Assembly (NCBI GenBank): GCA_938007935.1
Contig: CALLMD010000031.1
Location: 95,981-159,980, forward strand
Direction: 5' to 3'
DNA length: 64,000 nt
DNA from: an uncultured Hellea sp.
Lineage (GTDB): Bacteria; Pseudomonadota; Alphaproteobacteria; Caulobacterales; Maricaulaceae
Part shown: positions 8,386 through 17,609 of the stretch, piece by piece
How positions within the stretch are numbered: position 1 is the first letter of the stretch
Layout: every line of letters starts with the position of its first letter
The notes under the pieces: generated by a model
Seen by the model: only the letters and a program-made list of their open reading frames with translations
What the model was told of the DNA's origin: nothing
Database searches by the model: none
Translations under genes and position numbers: made by a program

Positions 8386-9423
8386 ATGTCAAACAACCGT
8401 TTCGACTTTTTACGGCTATTATTTGCCAGTGTGGTATTTATTTATCACATTGTGGTCTTGGCCCAATTAAATCTTGGTGAAGCCCAGTGGGCCCAGCTTG
8501 CCGAGATATCCATTCAAGGCTTTTTCGTGATTTCGGGCGCTTTGGTTTACGGCTCATTTATAAGATCGCAGACAACGAAGGTTTATGCCGAGAAACGCAT
8601 CCGCCGCCTTTTACCTGCTTATCTCGTGGTCATCCTCGCGCCATCCGTAATAGCCTTATTTATGACAGGGCACCTAGCCTATATCCTGCGTTATCTCGGT
8701 TGGAACAGTGTGTTTCTAAACTTCATGCAACCGACACTTCCGGGCTTGTTTGATGGCAATCACATAACCGCCGTCAATGGCTCGCTATGGACGCTGAAAA
8801 TTGAAGTCTTGTTCTATTTGATTTTACCAATTTTGGCATGGATAATTTCCAAAGCGGGGAGTGCTAAATGGTTGCTTTTAGCTGTCATCTACATCACCGC
8901 AGAAATCTGGCGACAAAGCTTGTTCAGCGGGGCGGTATCTTTGCCGGGACATCTCGCATCTTACAACGAACAGCTCTCACGGCAGCTTCCAGGGCAAATG
9001 AGCTTCTTCGTGACGGGCATGGTGATCTGGATGTTCTGGGATCAAGCTAAGAAAGCCCCAATCTGGCTTTTACCCTTGGGGCTATTGTTCACACTCTTGT
9101 CTGTGTTTTTACCTTTATTTGAGACTTTACGAGCGGCAGGGCTCGGCTTGCTAATTGCCTATATCGCATTCGCCAAGGGGCCAGCGCTGAACGCGGCGCG
9201 TTGGGGTGATCTTAGCTATGGCGTTTATATTACGCATTTCCCGATCATCCAAATGCTGATTGCTCTAGGCGTCTTTGCCGTCAGTCCAATCTTGGGAATT
9301 TTAAGTGCCACCGTCTTAGTGTTCGCCGCCAGTTTTGTCCTGTGGCATGTCATTGAAAAACCGTCTTTGCTACCAAGTTCACATTACCGCCAGAAAGCTG
9401 CGGAGAAAAAAGCCCGCGCATGA
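8386..9423 (+). CDS. Acyltransferase family 3 (OafA/YrhL-like) membrane protein
   Basis: 345-residue integral membrane protein with about ten hydrophobic helices. The N-terminus NNRFDFLRLLFASVVFIYH matches the acyltransferase-3 opening, including the helix-1 His; later come the ISIQGFFVISG, AEKRIRRLLPAYL and GDLSYGVYITHFPI motifs of that family. Members O-acetylate surface sugars, peptidoglycan or lipids. Its ATG lies 2 bp after the mccB stop and its stop overlaps the mccA start, so it is fully embedded in the carboxylase operon. Such a gene between the two carboxylase subunits is unexpected and its link to leucine catabolism is unknown. Confidence 0.88.
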   Translation: MSNNRFDFLRLLFASVVFIYHIVVLAQLNLGEAQWAQLAEISIQGFFVISGALVYGSFIRSQTTKVYAEKRIRRLLPAYLVVILAPSVIALFMTGHLAYILRYLGWNSVFLNFMQPTLPGLFDGNHITAVNGSLWTLKIEVLFYLILPILAWIISKAGSAKWLLLAVIYITAEIWRQSLFSGAVSLPGHLASYNEQLSRQLPGQMSFFVTGMVIWMFWDQAKKAPIWLLPLGLLFTLLSVFLPLFETLRAAGLGLLIAYIAFAKGPALNAARWGDLSYGVYITHFPIIQMLIALGVFAVSPILGILSATVLVFAASFVLWHVIEKPSLLPSSHYRQKAAEKKARA

Positions 9424-11429
9424 CAAAAAAGATCAAAAAAATTCTGATAGCCAATCGCGGCGAGATTGCGTGCCGTGTCATGAAGACCGCGCGCAAAATG
9501 GATATTGCGACTGTTGCTGTTTATTCTGATGCTGACCGGAAAGCGCTGCATGTGCGCATGGCGGATGAAACCGTGCATATCGGCCCCTCCCCCGCCATAG
9601 AGAGCTATCTCGTTATTGATAAAATCATAAATGCGGCCAAAGAGACGGGCGCAGATGCTATCCACCCCGGCTATGGGTTTCTGTCTGAAAATCCTGATTT
9701 TGTACGGGCCTGCGAAAAAGCCAAGATCACTTTTATTGGCCCGAGCGCGCAGTCAATGGAAGCTATGGGCCTTAAAGACGCCGCGAAAGCCTTAATGGAT
9801 AAGGCAGGCGTGCCGATTACCCCCGGCTATCACGGGAAAGATCAAGACCCGAAACTGCTTAAAGCCAAAGCGGGCATGATTGGCTATCCCGTCCTGATTA
9901 AGGCCGTGGCGGGTGGCGGCGGAAAAGGGATGCGCAAGGTCGAAGCCGAGGCGGATTTCGATGCCATGCTGGCCTCTTGTCAGCGCGAAGCTAAATCGAG
10001 CTTTGGTAATGACGATGTCTTGATTGAAAAATACATTCAAAGCCCGCGCCATATTGAAGTGCAGGTCTTTGGCGATACACATGGCAATGTCGTGCATATG
10101 TTTGAGCGCGATTGCTCGCTCCAGCGCCGCCACCAAAAAGTCATCGAAGAAGCCCCTGCCCCTGGCATGACCGAGGCCGTACGCAAAGCCATGACCGATG
10201 CCGCCATAGAGGCCGCCAAGGCCGTGAACTATATCGGCGCAGGCACAGTTGAATTTATCGTCGATGGGTCAGGAAAGCTGCGCAAAGACGGCTTCTGGTT
10301 CATGGAAATGAATACAAGACTGCAAGTCGAACATCCCGTGACCGAAATGATTACGGGACAAGATTTGGTCGAGCTACAAATCCGTGTCGCGCAGGGTGAG
10401 AAACTTCCCAAGCAGAAAGACATTAAGATGGAAGGTCACGCGGTTGAAGCGAGGCTTTATGCCGAAGATCCAAACCGCGATTTCATTCCAACGGCTGGTG
10501 ATATCATTTACATGAATGATGATTTAGGCATTTTTGAAGATGGCGGTTTTCGTATCGATACTGGGTATGACCATCGAATGGACGTCTCCGTTTTCTATGA
10601 CCCAATGATACTTAAGGTCATTGGTTATGGGGATAAAAGACAGGATGCTATTGATCATACCGATATAGGAATTGGTAGTGTAGAGGTTTATCCAGTTATA
10701 ACGAATGCTTCTTTTTTATTGAATTGTCTCAATCATAAAGAATTTGAAAATGGTAACATATCCACTTCTTTCATTGAACAACATAGCTCTCAGTTAATTC
10801 CATTTCCAATTCGAGATTGTGACGAAATTTTTGCTTTGGCAGCAATTAAATTAGATAGAGCTGCCGAAGAAAAAATAACAACACCTTTTGGAGAAATCGA
10901 AGGATGGAGACTTAATTTAAAGCCTCAAAATATCTGGCGGTTTCAAAGAGAAGATCAAATTATAACGGTTAATTTAATTCGCCAAGAACGATACTTTGCA
11001 AAAGTATCGATAAATGAGCAAGAACCTATATCAATCAGCCTAGATTCAGATCAAACAATAACGAATACACAAGAGGCATTGAAAAACTTCACGGTTTGGG
11101 ATTATAAAATTAAAGACGACTACGTGAGTATGCATGCCAATGGCGTATTTGCTCAGGTTAAAATGTATAATCCATCATCTGACTTAATATCCACCTCATC
11201 CAACGCCCTCACCGCGCCCATGCCGGGTAAAATCATTGCCGTAAATGCTAAAGCTGGCGATAGCGTCAAAGCTGGCGACCCACTCATTGTCATGGAAGCG
11301 ATGAAAATGGAAATGACGCTTGAGGCGCCGCGTGACGGCATGGTGGCAGAGGTCACGGCGCAGGTCGATGCTTTGGTCACTGACGGTGAAATGCTATTAA
11401 GTTTAGAAGAGATTGAGAAAGATAAATAA
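9420..11429 (+). CDS. mccA: 3-methylcrotonyl-CoA carboxylase alpha subunit (biotin carboxylase + biotin carrier), mosaic
   Basis: Carboxylates biotin with ATP and bicarbonate for MccB. Order in the 669 residues: biotin-carboxylase N-domain (KILIANRGEIACRVM), ATP-grasp (AVAGGGGKGMRKV; FMEMNTRLQVEHPVTE), C-domain (VFYDPMILKVIGYG), linker/BT region, and biotinyl domain with VMEAMKMEM, biotin on Lys629. It overlaps the previous stop by 4 bp. From about 10500 to 11200 (residues about 360-595) the DNA becomes strongly AT-rich (for example 17 G+C of 60 in 10681-10740, against 33 of 60 in 10081-10140) and the protein diverges from the usual sequence, then returns to normal at the biotinyl domain. The frame is intact, so this looks like an allelic replacement by recombination, not decay. 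Confidence 0.92.
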   Translation: MTKKIKKILIANRGEIACRVMKTARKMDIATVAVYSDADRKALHVRMADETVHIGPSPAIESYLVIDKIINAAKETGADAIHPGYGFLSENPDFVRACEKAKITFIGPSAQSMEAMGLKDAAKALMDKAGVPITPGYHGKDQDPKLLKAKAGMIGYPVLIKAVAGGGGKGMRKVEAEADFDAMLASCQREAKSSFGNDDVLIEKYIQSPRHIEVQVFGDTHGNVVHMFERDCSLQRRHQKVIEEAPAPGMTEAVRKAMTDAAIEAAKAVNYIGAGTVEFIVDGSGKLRKDGFWFMEMNTRLQVEHPVTEMITGQDLVELQIRVAQGEKLPKQKDIKMEGHAVEARLYAEDPNRDFIPTAGDIIYMNDDLGIFEDGGFRIDTGYDHRMDVSVFYDPMILKVIGYGDKRQDAIDHTDIGIGSVEVYPVITNASFLLNCLNHKEFENGNISTSFIEQHSSQLIPFPIRDCDEIFALAAIKLDRAAEEKITTPFGEIEGWRLNLKPQNIWRFQREDQIITVNLIRQERYFAKVSINEQEPISISLDSDQTITNTQEALKNFTVWDYKIKDDYVSMHANGVFAQVKMYNPSSDLISTSSNALTAPMPGKIIAVNAKAGDSVKAGDPLIVMEAMKMEMTLEAPRDGMVAEVTAQVDALVTDGEMLLSLEEIEKDK

Positions 11430-11554
11430 TGCACGTCATTCCGTCGTGTCTCAAAGAGACAAACGCGGTTTGCATGGAGGCGCTATTATTAAATATGGGC
11501 ACGGGGCGCGGGCTTTGCCGCGCGTCGGTGTGACAGCGAATAGAAAGACCTATT

Positions 11555-12724
11555 ATGACAACATCCTACCCCACCTTGCAATTCGGACATTCCGACGAAA
11601 CGCAAATGATACGCGAGAGCGTCTATGCCTTTGCGCAAGAACATATCGCGCCCATTGCCGCCGATATTGACAAAGACAATAAATTCCCGCGCCATCTCTG
11701 GCCGATGATGGGCGAGCTTGGTCTGCATGGTATTACCGTGTCGGAAGAGGATGGCGGGGCGGGTCTTGGTTATCTACAACACACAATTGCTCTCGAAGAA
11801 ATTAGCCGCGCAAGCGCCTCTGTGGGGCTGTCTTACGGCGCGCATTCTAATCTGTGTATCAATCAACTGCGCCGTTGGGGTAATGCCGAGCAAAAGGCCA
11901 AATACCTTCCTAAACTTATTAGCGGCGAACATGTCGGCTCGCTCGCCATGAGTGAACCTAGCGCTGGCTCTGATGTCGTGTCGATGAAGCTTAAGGCCGA
12001 AGGCGCGCAAGGGGGTTATTTGCTCAACGGCAATAAGATGTGGATCACCAATGCCCCCGAAGCGGATACATTGTTTGTTTATGCCAAGACCGACCCCACT
12101 GGCGGTTCCAAGGGCATTACCGCCTTTATCATCACGCCTGATATGGAAGGCTTCTCCACCGCGCAAAAACTCGACAAGCTGGGCATGCGCGGCTCTGACA
12201 CTTGCGAGCTTGTTTTTGAAGACTGTTTTGTCTCGGATGAAAATGTCGTGGGCGAAATCGGCCAAGGCGCAGAAATCCTCATGAGCGGCCTTGATTATGA
12301 ACGCGTTGTCCTCTCAGGCCTTAGCGTCGGTATCATGCAAGCCTGCCTTGATGTGGTTTTGCCCTATATTCATGAGCGCAAACAATTTGGAAAACCCATT
12401 GGCACGTTCCAGCTTATGCAGGGCAAACTCGCCGATATGTATGTTACGCTTTCCACCGCGCGCTCTTATGTTTACGCCGTCGCGGCCGCATGTGATCGCG
12501 GCGAGACGACACGTAAAGACGCGGCGGGCTGTATTTTATATGCGGCCGAAAAATCAACTCAGATGGCGTCTGATGCCATCCAAATGCTCGGCGGGATGGG
12601 CTATATTAATGAGAGCCCGACAGGCCGCCTCTGGCGTGATGCCAAGCTGATGGAAATTGGCGCGGGCACATCTGAAATCCGCCGCTGGCTCATTGGCCGC
12701 GAGCTTTTCGGGGAGACTACGTAA
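11555..12724 (+). CDS. ivd: Isovaleryl-CoA dehydrogenase
   Basis: FAD enzyme oxidising isovaleryl-CoA to 3-methylcrotonyl-CoA, the substrate of the carboxylase encoded upstream. 389 residues in acyl-CoA dehydrogenase order: N-terminal helices, [19 protein letters not shown] (FAD/substrate-binding strand), [16 protein letters not shown], and C-terminal [21 protein letters not shown] with [17 protein letters not shown]. In isovaleryl-CoA dehydrogenases the catalytic Glu sits in the LDxER segment, as here (E249), not near residue 370 as in most relatives. It follows mccA after 125 bp with no gene and overlaps maoC by 1 bp. It is transcribed with the rightward operon or from a local promoter in the gap. 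Confidence 0.92.
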   Translation: MTTSYPTLQFGHSDETQMIRESVYAFAQEHIAPIAADIDKDNKFPRHLWPMMGELGLHGITVSEEDGGAGLGYLQHTIALEEISRASASVGLSYGAHSNLCINQLRRWGNAEQKAKYLPKLISGEHVGSLAMSEPSAGSDVVSMKLKAEGAQGGYLLNGNKMWITNAPEADTLFVYAKTDPTGGSKGITAFIITPDMEGFSTAQKLDKLGMRGSDTCELVFEDCFVSDENVVGEIGQGAEILMSGLDYERVVLSGLSVGIMQACLDVVLPYIHERKQFGKPIGTFQLMQGKLADMYVTLSTARSYVYAVAAACDRGETTRKDAAGCILYAAEKSTQMASDAIQMLGGMGYINESPTGRLWRDAKLMEIGAGTSEIRRWLIGRELFGETT

Positions 12725-13182
12725 TGTCAGGCAAGTGGTTTGATGAGTTAGAAATAGGTCAACTATTTCAACACCCTATACGCCGTACCTTAACCGAGAC
12801 AGATAATATCCTCTTCACATCCATGACCCATAATCCCGCGCAATTACACCTTGATGCGGAATATTGTAAGAATGAGACTGAGTTCGGTCGGCCCCTCATC
12901 AATAGCTATTTCACACTTGGATTGGTAGTGGGCATATCAGTCGGTGATACCACGCTCGGCACAGCTGTAGCCAATCTAGGCACAGACAAAGTCCGCTTCC
13001 CTGCGCCTTTATTTCCAGGCGATACAATACGCGTAGAAACAGAAGTTAAAGCCCTACGAGAGTCAAAGTCACGCCCAACACAAGGCATCGTCACCTTCGA
13101 ACATCGCGCTTATAATCAAAGAGATGAGCTGGTTTGCATTTGCCAGCGCACAGGTTTACAGCACAAAAATCCGTCTACATAA
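12724..13182 (+). CDS. MaoC-family hot-dog dehydratase/hydratase
   Basis: 152 residues, single hot-dog domain of the MaoC type. It begins with GKWFDELEIGQLFQHPIRRTLTE, then MTHNPAQLHLDAEYC in the catalytic-loop position and FGRPLINSYFTLGLVVGISVGDT. The NPAQLHLD loop belongs to the subgroup related to mesaconyl- and methylfumaryl-CoA hydratases. Its ATG shares one base with the ivd stop (TAATG), so it belongs to the operon. The usual methylglutaconyl-CoA hydratase (enoyl-CoA hydratase family) is not in the window; this protein could hydrate an intermediate of the pathway, but that is inference. HMG-CoA lyase is also not seen here. Confidence 0.85.
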   Translation: MSGKWFDELEIGQLFQHPIRRTLTETDNILFTSMTHNPAQLHLDAEYCKNETEFGRPLINSYFTLGLVVGISVGDTTLGTAVANLGTDKVRFPAPLFPGDTIRVETEVKALRESKSRPTQGIVTFEHRAYNQRDELVCICQRTGLQHKNPST

Positions 13183-13251
13183 GTACATCAAATCACTTGT
13201 TCATCATTGACGCGCAAGGTAAGGCTCCATTTCGATATAAATGGACCCAAA

Positions 13252-15099
13252 ATGAAAATTGCAAATTTCATATCTCTCATTGGCTTGGCGGTGTCATTGC
13301 CAAGCCTAGCGATGGCTCAATCACCTACACAAGATATTATACCCAGAACAGCCGCATTTTGTCCAAATGGAACGGTCATAATCGTTGATGATATTCGCCA
13401 GTGCCGTATTGATGATACGCTGGACACTTTAATCGCTGACTTTGAACAGGCCGAAATACAGGGTAATCCAATAGCCGCTGGGCAAGAAGGTGACCGCGCG
13501 GCCTTACGTAAACTGCCTGATGTATCGCCAGAAGGTGCCAAAAATTATCAAGCCATTACCACAGAATTTATTCGCCGTCACAGCGCGCTCTCAACACGGC
13601 CAATGTCTGGCGAAAAGCGGCTTAATTACGATTTGCTAGGCTTCGTCCTAAAGCAACGTCAAAGACTGATGCCTTTTGATCAAGCCCGTATTCCCTTTAC
13701 GAATGATAGTGGTTTCTTCAATCAAATGAGCTACATTTCACGGCAAACAAATTTTGCAATTATGGATGATTATGAGGCCTATGCAGCGCGTCTCTCTCAG
13801 CTTCCTTTAAACTTTGCCCAACACAAAGCCAATATGCGGCGCGGTATTAAGACCAATATGACGGCCTCAGCTGAAATTATACCCGGCATTATAGAAATGG
13901 TGAAAAAGCTCGGCGCAGGAGACGCGAAAGATCACAGCTTCTTTGCGCCATTTAAGACATATCCCGACACAATAAGCGAAGAAGACCAAACGCGTCTGAC
14001 AGCTTTGGGCGAAGCGGTGATGAATAGCTCGGTCCTACCCGCTTACAAAGATTTAGAAAGATTTCTTGTCTCGGAATATTTGCCTAAAGCCCGCTCAACA
14101 GTCGGTATTGGCACAACAACAGAAGGCCGCGAATATTACCGTGCCTTGGTTCGTTATTTTACCACGCTGGATATGTCCCCTGACGAGGTTCATGAGTTAG
14201 GCCTGCGCGAAGTCGCGCGCATTCGCGCCGAAATGGACACAATCATTAGGGAGTTGAACTTTGACGGTAGCTTTGCTGATTTCTTAAATTTCCTACGCAC
14301 CGACCCACAATTTTACGCCACCTCCGAAGAGCAATTACTCAAAGAAGCCGCATGGCTGGCCAAACAAATTGACGGCAAAATGCCTGAATTCTTTGGTACG
14401 CTGCCGCGCTTACCTTACGGCGTTATGGCTGTGCCCGCCGAGATTGCGCCTAATTATACGACAGGGCGTTATTGGGGCGGCAATCCAGAACAGCACCGTG
14501 CGGGTAATTACGTTGTCAACACCTATGACCTTAAACAGCGCCCCCTTTACAATCTGCCCGCTTTAACGGCGCATGAAGGCGTTCCAGGACATCATCACCA
14601 GATTGCGCTGGGACAAGAGCTTAAAAACGTCTCCCGCTTTCGGCAAAGTCTCTATCCAAATGCTTTTGGCGAGGGATGGGGGCTTTACGCTGAAAAGCTC
14701 GCGGGTGAGATGGGAATTTATAAAACGCCTTATGAGAAATTTGGACAACTGACCTATGAAATGTGGCGGGCCTGCCGTCTTGTTGTCGATACGGGCATGC
14801 ACTGGAAAGGCTGGACGAGAGAGCAAGCAGAGGCCTGTTTTTTTGAAAACTCTGCTCTTGCCCCGCATAATATCAAAACAGAGGTCGAACGCTATATAAG
14901 CTGGCCCGGTCAAGCCCTGGCTTATAAAATCGGCGAGCTTAAAATCATTGAGCTTCGTGAGCGGGCAACACAAATCTTGGGTCACAAATTTGACCTTCGA
15001 AGCTTTCATGATGTTATTTTGAAAGATGGCGGCATGCCGCTGGACTTACTCGAAGTAAAAATAGACCGCTGGATTTTCGAAGAAAATTCCAAACCTTAA
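13252..15099 (+). CDS. Secreted DUF885-family metallopeptidase-like protein
   Basis: 615 residues from the ATG at 13252, chosen because a Sec signal (MKIANFISLIGLAVSLPS to AMAQ) starts exactly there; an upstream TTG at 13207 would bury the signal. The DUF885 hallmark H441-E442-G-V-P-G-H447-H448, a metal-site motif, is followed by GEGWGLYAEKLAGEMG. Family members are predicted zinc peptidases, exported here to the periplasm. The sequence keeps the usual family length and C-terminal WPGQALAYKIGELKI segment. It follows maoC by 69 bp and ends at a bidirectional terminator, so it may be read through from the catabolic operon or have its own promoter. Confidence 0.85.
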   Translation: MKIANFISLIGLAVSLPSLAMAQSPTQDIIPRTAAFCPNGTVIIVDDIRQCRIDDTLDTLIADFEQAEIQGNPIAAGQEGDRAALRKLPDVSPEGAKNYQAITTEFIRRHSALSTRPMSGEKRLNYDLLGFVLKQRQRLMPFDQARIPFTNDSGFFNQMSYISRQTNFAIMDDYEAYAARLSQLPLNFAQHKANMRRGIKTNMTASAEIIPGIIEMVKKLGAGDAKDHSFFAPFKTYPDTISEEDQTRLTALGEAVMNSSVLPAYKDLERFLVSEYLPKARSTVGIGTTTEGREYYRALVRYFTTLDMSPDEVHELGLREVARIRAEMDTIIRELNFDGSFADFLNFLRTDPQFYATSEEQLLKEAAWLAKQIDGKMPEFFGTLPRLPYGVMAVPAEIAPNYTTGRYWGGNPEQHRAGNYVVNTYDLKQRPLYNLPALTAHEGVPGHHHQIALGQELKNVSRFRQSLYPNAFGEGWGLYAEKLAGEMGIYKTPYEKFGQLTYEMWRACRLVVDTGMHWKGWTREQAEACFFENSALAPHNIKTEVERYISWPGQALAYKIGELKIIELRERATQILGHKFDLRSFHDVILKDGGMPLDLLEVKIDRWIFEENSKP

Positions 15100-15114
15100 G
15101 GTATTGCATAAAAA

Positions 15115-15138
15115 AATCCCGGCTCAGAGGCCGGGATT
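15115..15138. terminator. Bidirectional Rho-independent terminator
   Basis: AATCCCGGC / GCCGGGATT stem with a 6-nt loop, an A-run on the left (AAAAAA at 15111-15116) and a weaker T-run on the right, between the convergent DUF885 gene and the 15165-16001 lipoprotein. The A-run makes it strongest for the leftward gene. Confidence 0.8.
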
Positions 15139-15164
15139 GATTAAATCATGAAGATTTTCTGTGC

Positions 15165-16001
15165 TTAGAAACGATATCTACCACGCAGCATGACCGGAAT
15201 AGATGTCCGGCTTCCGCCATTATTTGTTCCAGCAAGGGGTGTTCCCTCAAGTCCATTCGCAGAACGTGGGCCCTGTGTATAGCGGATACCAGATTCAAGC
15301 GCGATAGTCGCATGGCGCGCAATTGGTGTTTCCACGCCAACAAGACCTGCAGCTGAACCAACCCAGCCACTTCTATAGAAAGGTACATCAGTTGCCGAGA
15401 AAGCTGTGCCGCCAAGACGCGCGCCTTCGATATTAATATCATCAAGATGCGTAGCGCCCAGCTTACCTTCAACATATGGACGAATATTACCAATAAGCGG
15501 ACCACGGCGCGGCGCGAAATACTGACGTAAACCAACTTCAGCACCATAAGACTTATAATCAGACAATGCGCCCGTTAGGTTTTGAGCTCCAACGGTACCC
15601 CAATTCAATGCACCTTCACTTTTAGCCTGCTCATAATGAACATTACCTGTGAGTTTACGGTTTGGGCTCAATGCATATGATCCCCCGATTTCACCGCGAA
15701 CGCCCGGCTTATAGGCTTGCTTAAAGCTTACGTTATTAATATCGGCGATGGTGCCCGCATTTGTGCGATCACCTGTTATGGCTTTGCCGCCGACATTGAT
15801 CGTTGGACCAAGTGCAGCTTCAAGATTCCAACGACTCAAACATTTGCCAGAATTACAGCCGCTTGTTGCCTTTGGTTGATAGTTATAATTGCCATAATTC
15901 GCATTATGATTATAGCTCTTGTAATTATTATTGCTTCCCAGCCCTAACCAAGAACATCCTGATAGCGCGATTGCTGACACGCCTAAGATTAAGATACGCA
16001 T
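15165..16001 (-). CDS. Lipoprotein with predicted outer-membrane beta-barrel (paralogue 1)
   Basis: 278 residues from the ATG at 15999-16001, chosen for the good ribosome site (GGAATGGAAC) and because the lipobox signal starts there: MRILILGVSAIALSGC, Cys16, then SWLGLG. A short Asn/Tyr-rich linker (YKSYNHNANYGNYNYQ) is followed by alternating beta strands typical of small barrels (LRQYFAP, IRPYVEGKLGA, ALESGIRYTQG) and a C-terminal Phe in GRYRF, the usual barrel-assembly signal. It is the first of three tandem paralogues (also 16187-17500 and 17610-18947) that share the LSGCSWLG box and the ESGxR...RGxxxF ending. Function unknown; a surface-exposed or adhesive role is inference. Confidence 0.75.
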   Translation of the reverse strand: MRILILGVSAIALSGCSWLGLGSNNNYKSYNHNANYGNYNYQPKATSGCNSGKCLSRWNLEAALGPTINVGGKAITGDRTNAGTIADINNVSFKQAYKPGVRGEIGGSYALSPNRKLTGNVHYEQAKSEGALNWGTVGAQNLTGALSDYKSYGAEVGLRQYFAPRRGPLIGNIRPYVEGKLGATHLDDINIEGARLGGTAFSATDVPFYRSGWVGSAAGLVGVETPIARHATIALESGIRYTQGPRSANGLEGTPLAGTNNGGSRTSIPVMLRGRYRF

Positions 16002-16131
16002 AGTTCCATTCCCTGTTGTTTCGAATTGGTACAAATGCCACCAACTCCAGTATTGAACGTTTCCGTTGCAACAAATGGACCAATTCGATTTTATGGGAAT
16101 GTTCTCTATAGGAACTTCCTAAACATATAAG

Positions 16132-16159
16132 AAAACCCGGGCGATTAAACCCGGGTTTT
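16132..16159 (-). terminator. Rho-independent terminator after paralogue 2
   Basis: AAAACCCGGG / CCCGGGTTTT stem with an 8-nt loop, 28 bp downstream of the stop of the 16187-17500 gene. A/T-rich flanks on both sides fit intrinsic termination. It separates paralogues 1 and 2 into different transcripts. Confidence 0.7.
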
Positions 16160-16186
16160 TGATGTTATAGTTAATTTTCGCTTAAG

Positions 16187-17500
16187 CTAGAATGCGACGC
16201 GTCCGCGAAGTTTTACAGGAACAGACCAACGATCCGTCGCTGATTTGCCAGCAATATTTAATGCATCCGTCCAGCGAACACCTGATTCAATGCCAATCGC
16301 TGCACGTGAACCTATGGCCATTTCGGATCCGAGGACAGCAGAGGCTGTTGGGTTCCATCCACTTTCTATGAACTCACCTTCATTGAAAAGAAGGCCAGTA
16401 TCGTCGACTTGGGTTAACGTCACAGAATTATTCTTTGTGAAACCACCTGTTGCGCCAACATAGGGGCGGAAGCCTGGATTGTGACCGACATACTTACGAA
16501 GACCGCCTTCGACTGTATATGTTTCAAGGTCTGAGAATTCACCAGTTAGGTTACGTGTTACACCGCCAACGGTTGGTGTGAAGTGACCAGACGAATCATA
16601 TGTACCTGGTGTGAAGCTACCCGTGCTCACTGACTTACCATCAGCCTGGCCATATTGTAGCGTACCAAGAACTGTCATGTCACGACTTACGTCATATTCT
16701 GCTGTTCCGCCGATGGTTTTCATATTTCCAAAGGCATCATCATAACCAATCGCATCGATTGCACCAGCTTCGCCGCCGCCGCCATCTGCAGGCCCAGATT
16801 CTTTTTCGCCAAAGACGTCACCGCCAATACCAAATTCATTTCCAACCGCGAGACCTAACCCAAATGGAAGGGCTGCAGCTGCTAATCCGCCAACACCGCG
16901 CAATTGTGGTACGCCGTAATATGAAGGATATGGCTGCGGCACATAAATCGGAGCGCCTTGTACTGTCTGTACGCCAGCGCCGTTTACAAATTGACCATTA
17001 GAATATTGTGTTCCGACAACATTTGTCCCGTATGCGGCTGATCCATAAGGCGCATTCATACCAAGCGTTGTTGTTCCGCCAGCACCGTAACCCGTGCCAT
17101 ACATGCCAGTTCCGTATCCGGCTGCGCCAGTACCGTATGCGCCAGTACCGTATCCAGCACCCGCGCCATATCCGCCTGCGCCAATACCGTAACCAGCACC
17201 CGCGCCGTATCCGCCTGCGCCAACACCGTAACCAGCACCCGCGCCGTACATTCCAGCACCGTAACCAGCACCTGCGCCAGTACCATACATGCCTGCGCCG
17301 TAACCAGCTCCATATCCAGCATCAGCGCCGTATCCGCTACCTGTTAGGCCATATCCGCCGCCTACTCCACAGGCGCCAGCAGAACCGCCGCCATAATATG
17401 CGCCGCCCGGGGCACAATGCGCCCCGCCTGAACCGCCCAATCCAAGCCAGGAACATCCTGACAATAAAACCGCTGATAATGCGCAAACTGCAAGTCTCAT
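16187..17500 (-). CDS. Gly/Tyr-repeat lipoprotein with predicted beta-barrel (paralogue 2)
   Basis: 437 residues from the ATG at 17498-17500, which has a GGGAG ribosome site and puts the start exactly at the lipobox signal (LLSGCSWLG, Cys16). A start 24 bp upstream is possible but has a charged leader. Residues about 40-145 are a low-complexity Gly/Tyr/Ala stalk made of tandem repeats, including a 13-residue unit (GYGxGAGGYGAGA). A hydrophobic Pro/Tyr segment and an acidic linker follow, then a barrel of about eight strands ending RGRVAF with C-terminal Phe. Gly/Tyr-rich stretches of this kind occur in adhesive or elastic extracellular proteins; any such role here is inference. It has its own terminator at 16132-16159. 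Confidence 0.72.
   Translation of the reverse strand: MRLAVCALSAVLLSGCSWLGLGGSGGAHCAPGGAYYGGGSAGACGVGGGYGLTGSGYGADAGYGAGYGAGMYGTGAGAGYGAGMYGAGAGYGVGAGGYGAGAGYGIGAGGYGAGAGYGTGAYGTGAAGYGTGMYGTGYGAGGTTTLGMNAPYGSAAYGTNVVGTQYSNGQFVNGAGVQTVQGAPIYVPQPYPSYYGVPQLRGVGGLAAAALPFGLGLAVGNEFGIGGDVFGEKESGPADGGGGEAGAIDAIGYDDAFGNMKTIGGTAEYDVSRDMTVLGTLQYGQADGKSVSTGSFTPGTYDSSGHFTPTVGGVTRNLTGEFSDLETYTVEGGLRKYVGHNPGFRPYVGATGGFTKNNSVTLTQVDDTGLLFNEGEFIESGWNPTASAVLGSEMAIGSRAAIGIESGVRWTDALNIAGKSATDRWSVPVKLRGRVAF
17078..17357 (-). repeat. In-frame tandem repeat coding Gly/Tyr/Ala stalk
   Basis: About 280 bp of in-frame repeats inside the paralogue-2 gene. The clearest unit is 39 bp (13 residues), seen three times around 17150-17235 and differing mainly at one codon (Val, Ile or Thr after GYG). 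Shorter GYGAG and MYGTG units flank it. Such arrays change length easily by slippage, so copy number may vary between strains. Confidence 0.8.
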
Positions 17501-17609
17501 GTCGGACTCCCTTTTCGTTTTCATCTCTATTGTTTCCTTTTAAAACACGGTATGTTTAAGAAATAGTTTTCAAATCGGAAACAAAACCTTAATATTTCCA
17601 GCTATTTAG

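Noticed and set aside
10500..11200. Pseudogene or frameshift in mccA
   Set aside because: The frame is open throughout, the biotinyl domain follows in frame, and the central part still aligns loosely (FYDPMILK).
16171..16185. TTAA-N7-TTAA, a full CtrA-box match
   Set aside because: It lies at the 3' end of paralogue 2, upstream of a terminator and 170 bp from the next start, so it is unlikely to work as a promoter site; it may be chance in AT-rich DNA.
17008..17559. Long open frame antisense to the Gly/Tyr repeat gene (His/Arg/Gln-rich)
   Set aside because: It is produced by the repeat's base composition; the lipoprotein frame has signal peptide, ribosome site and barrel.
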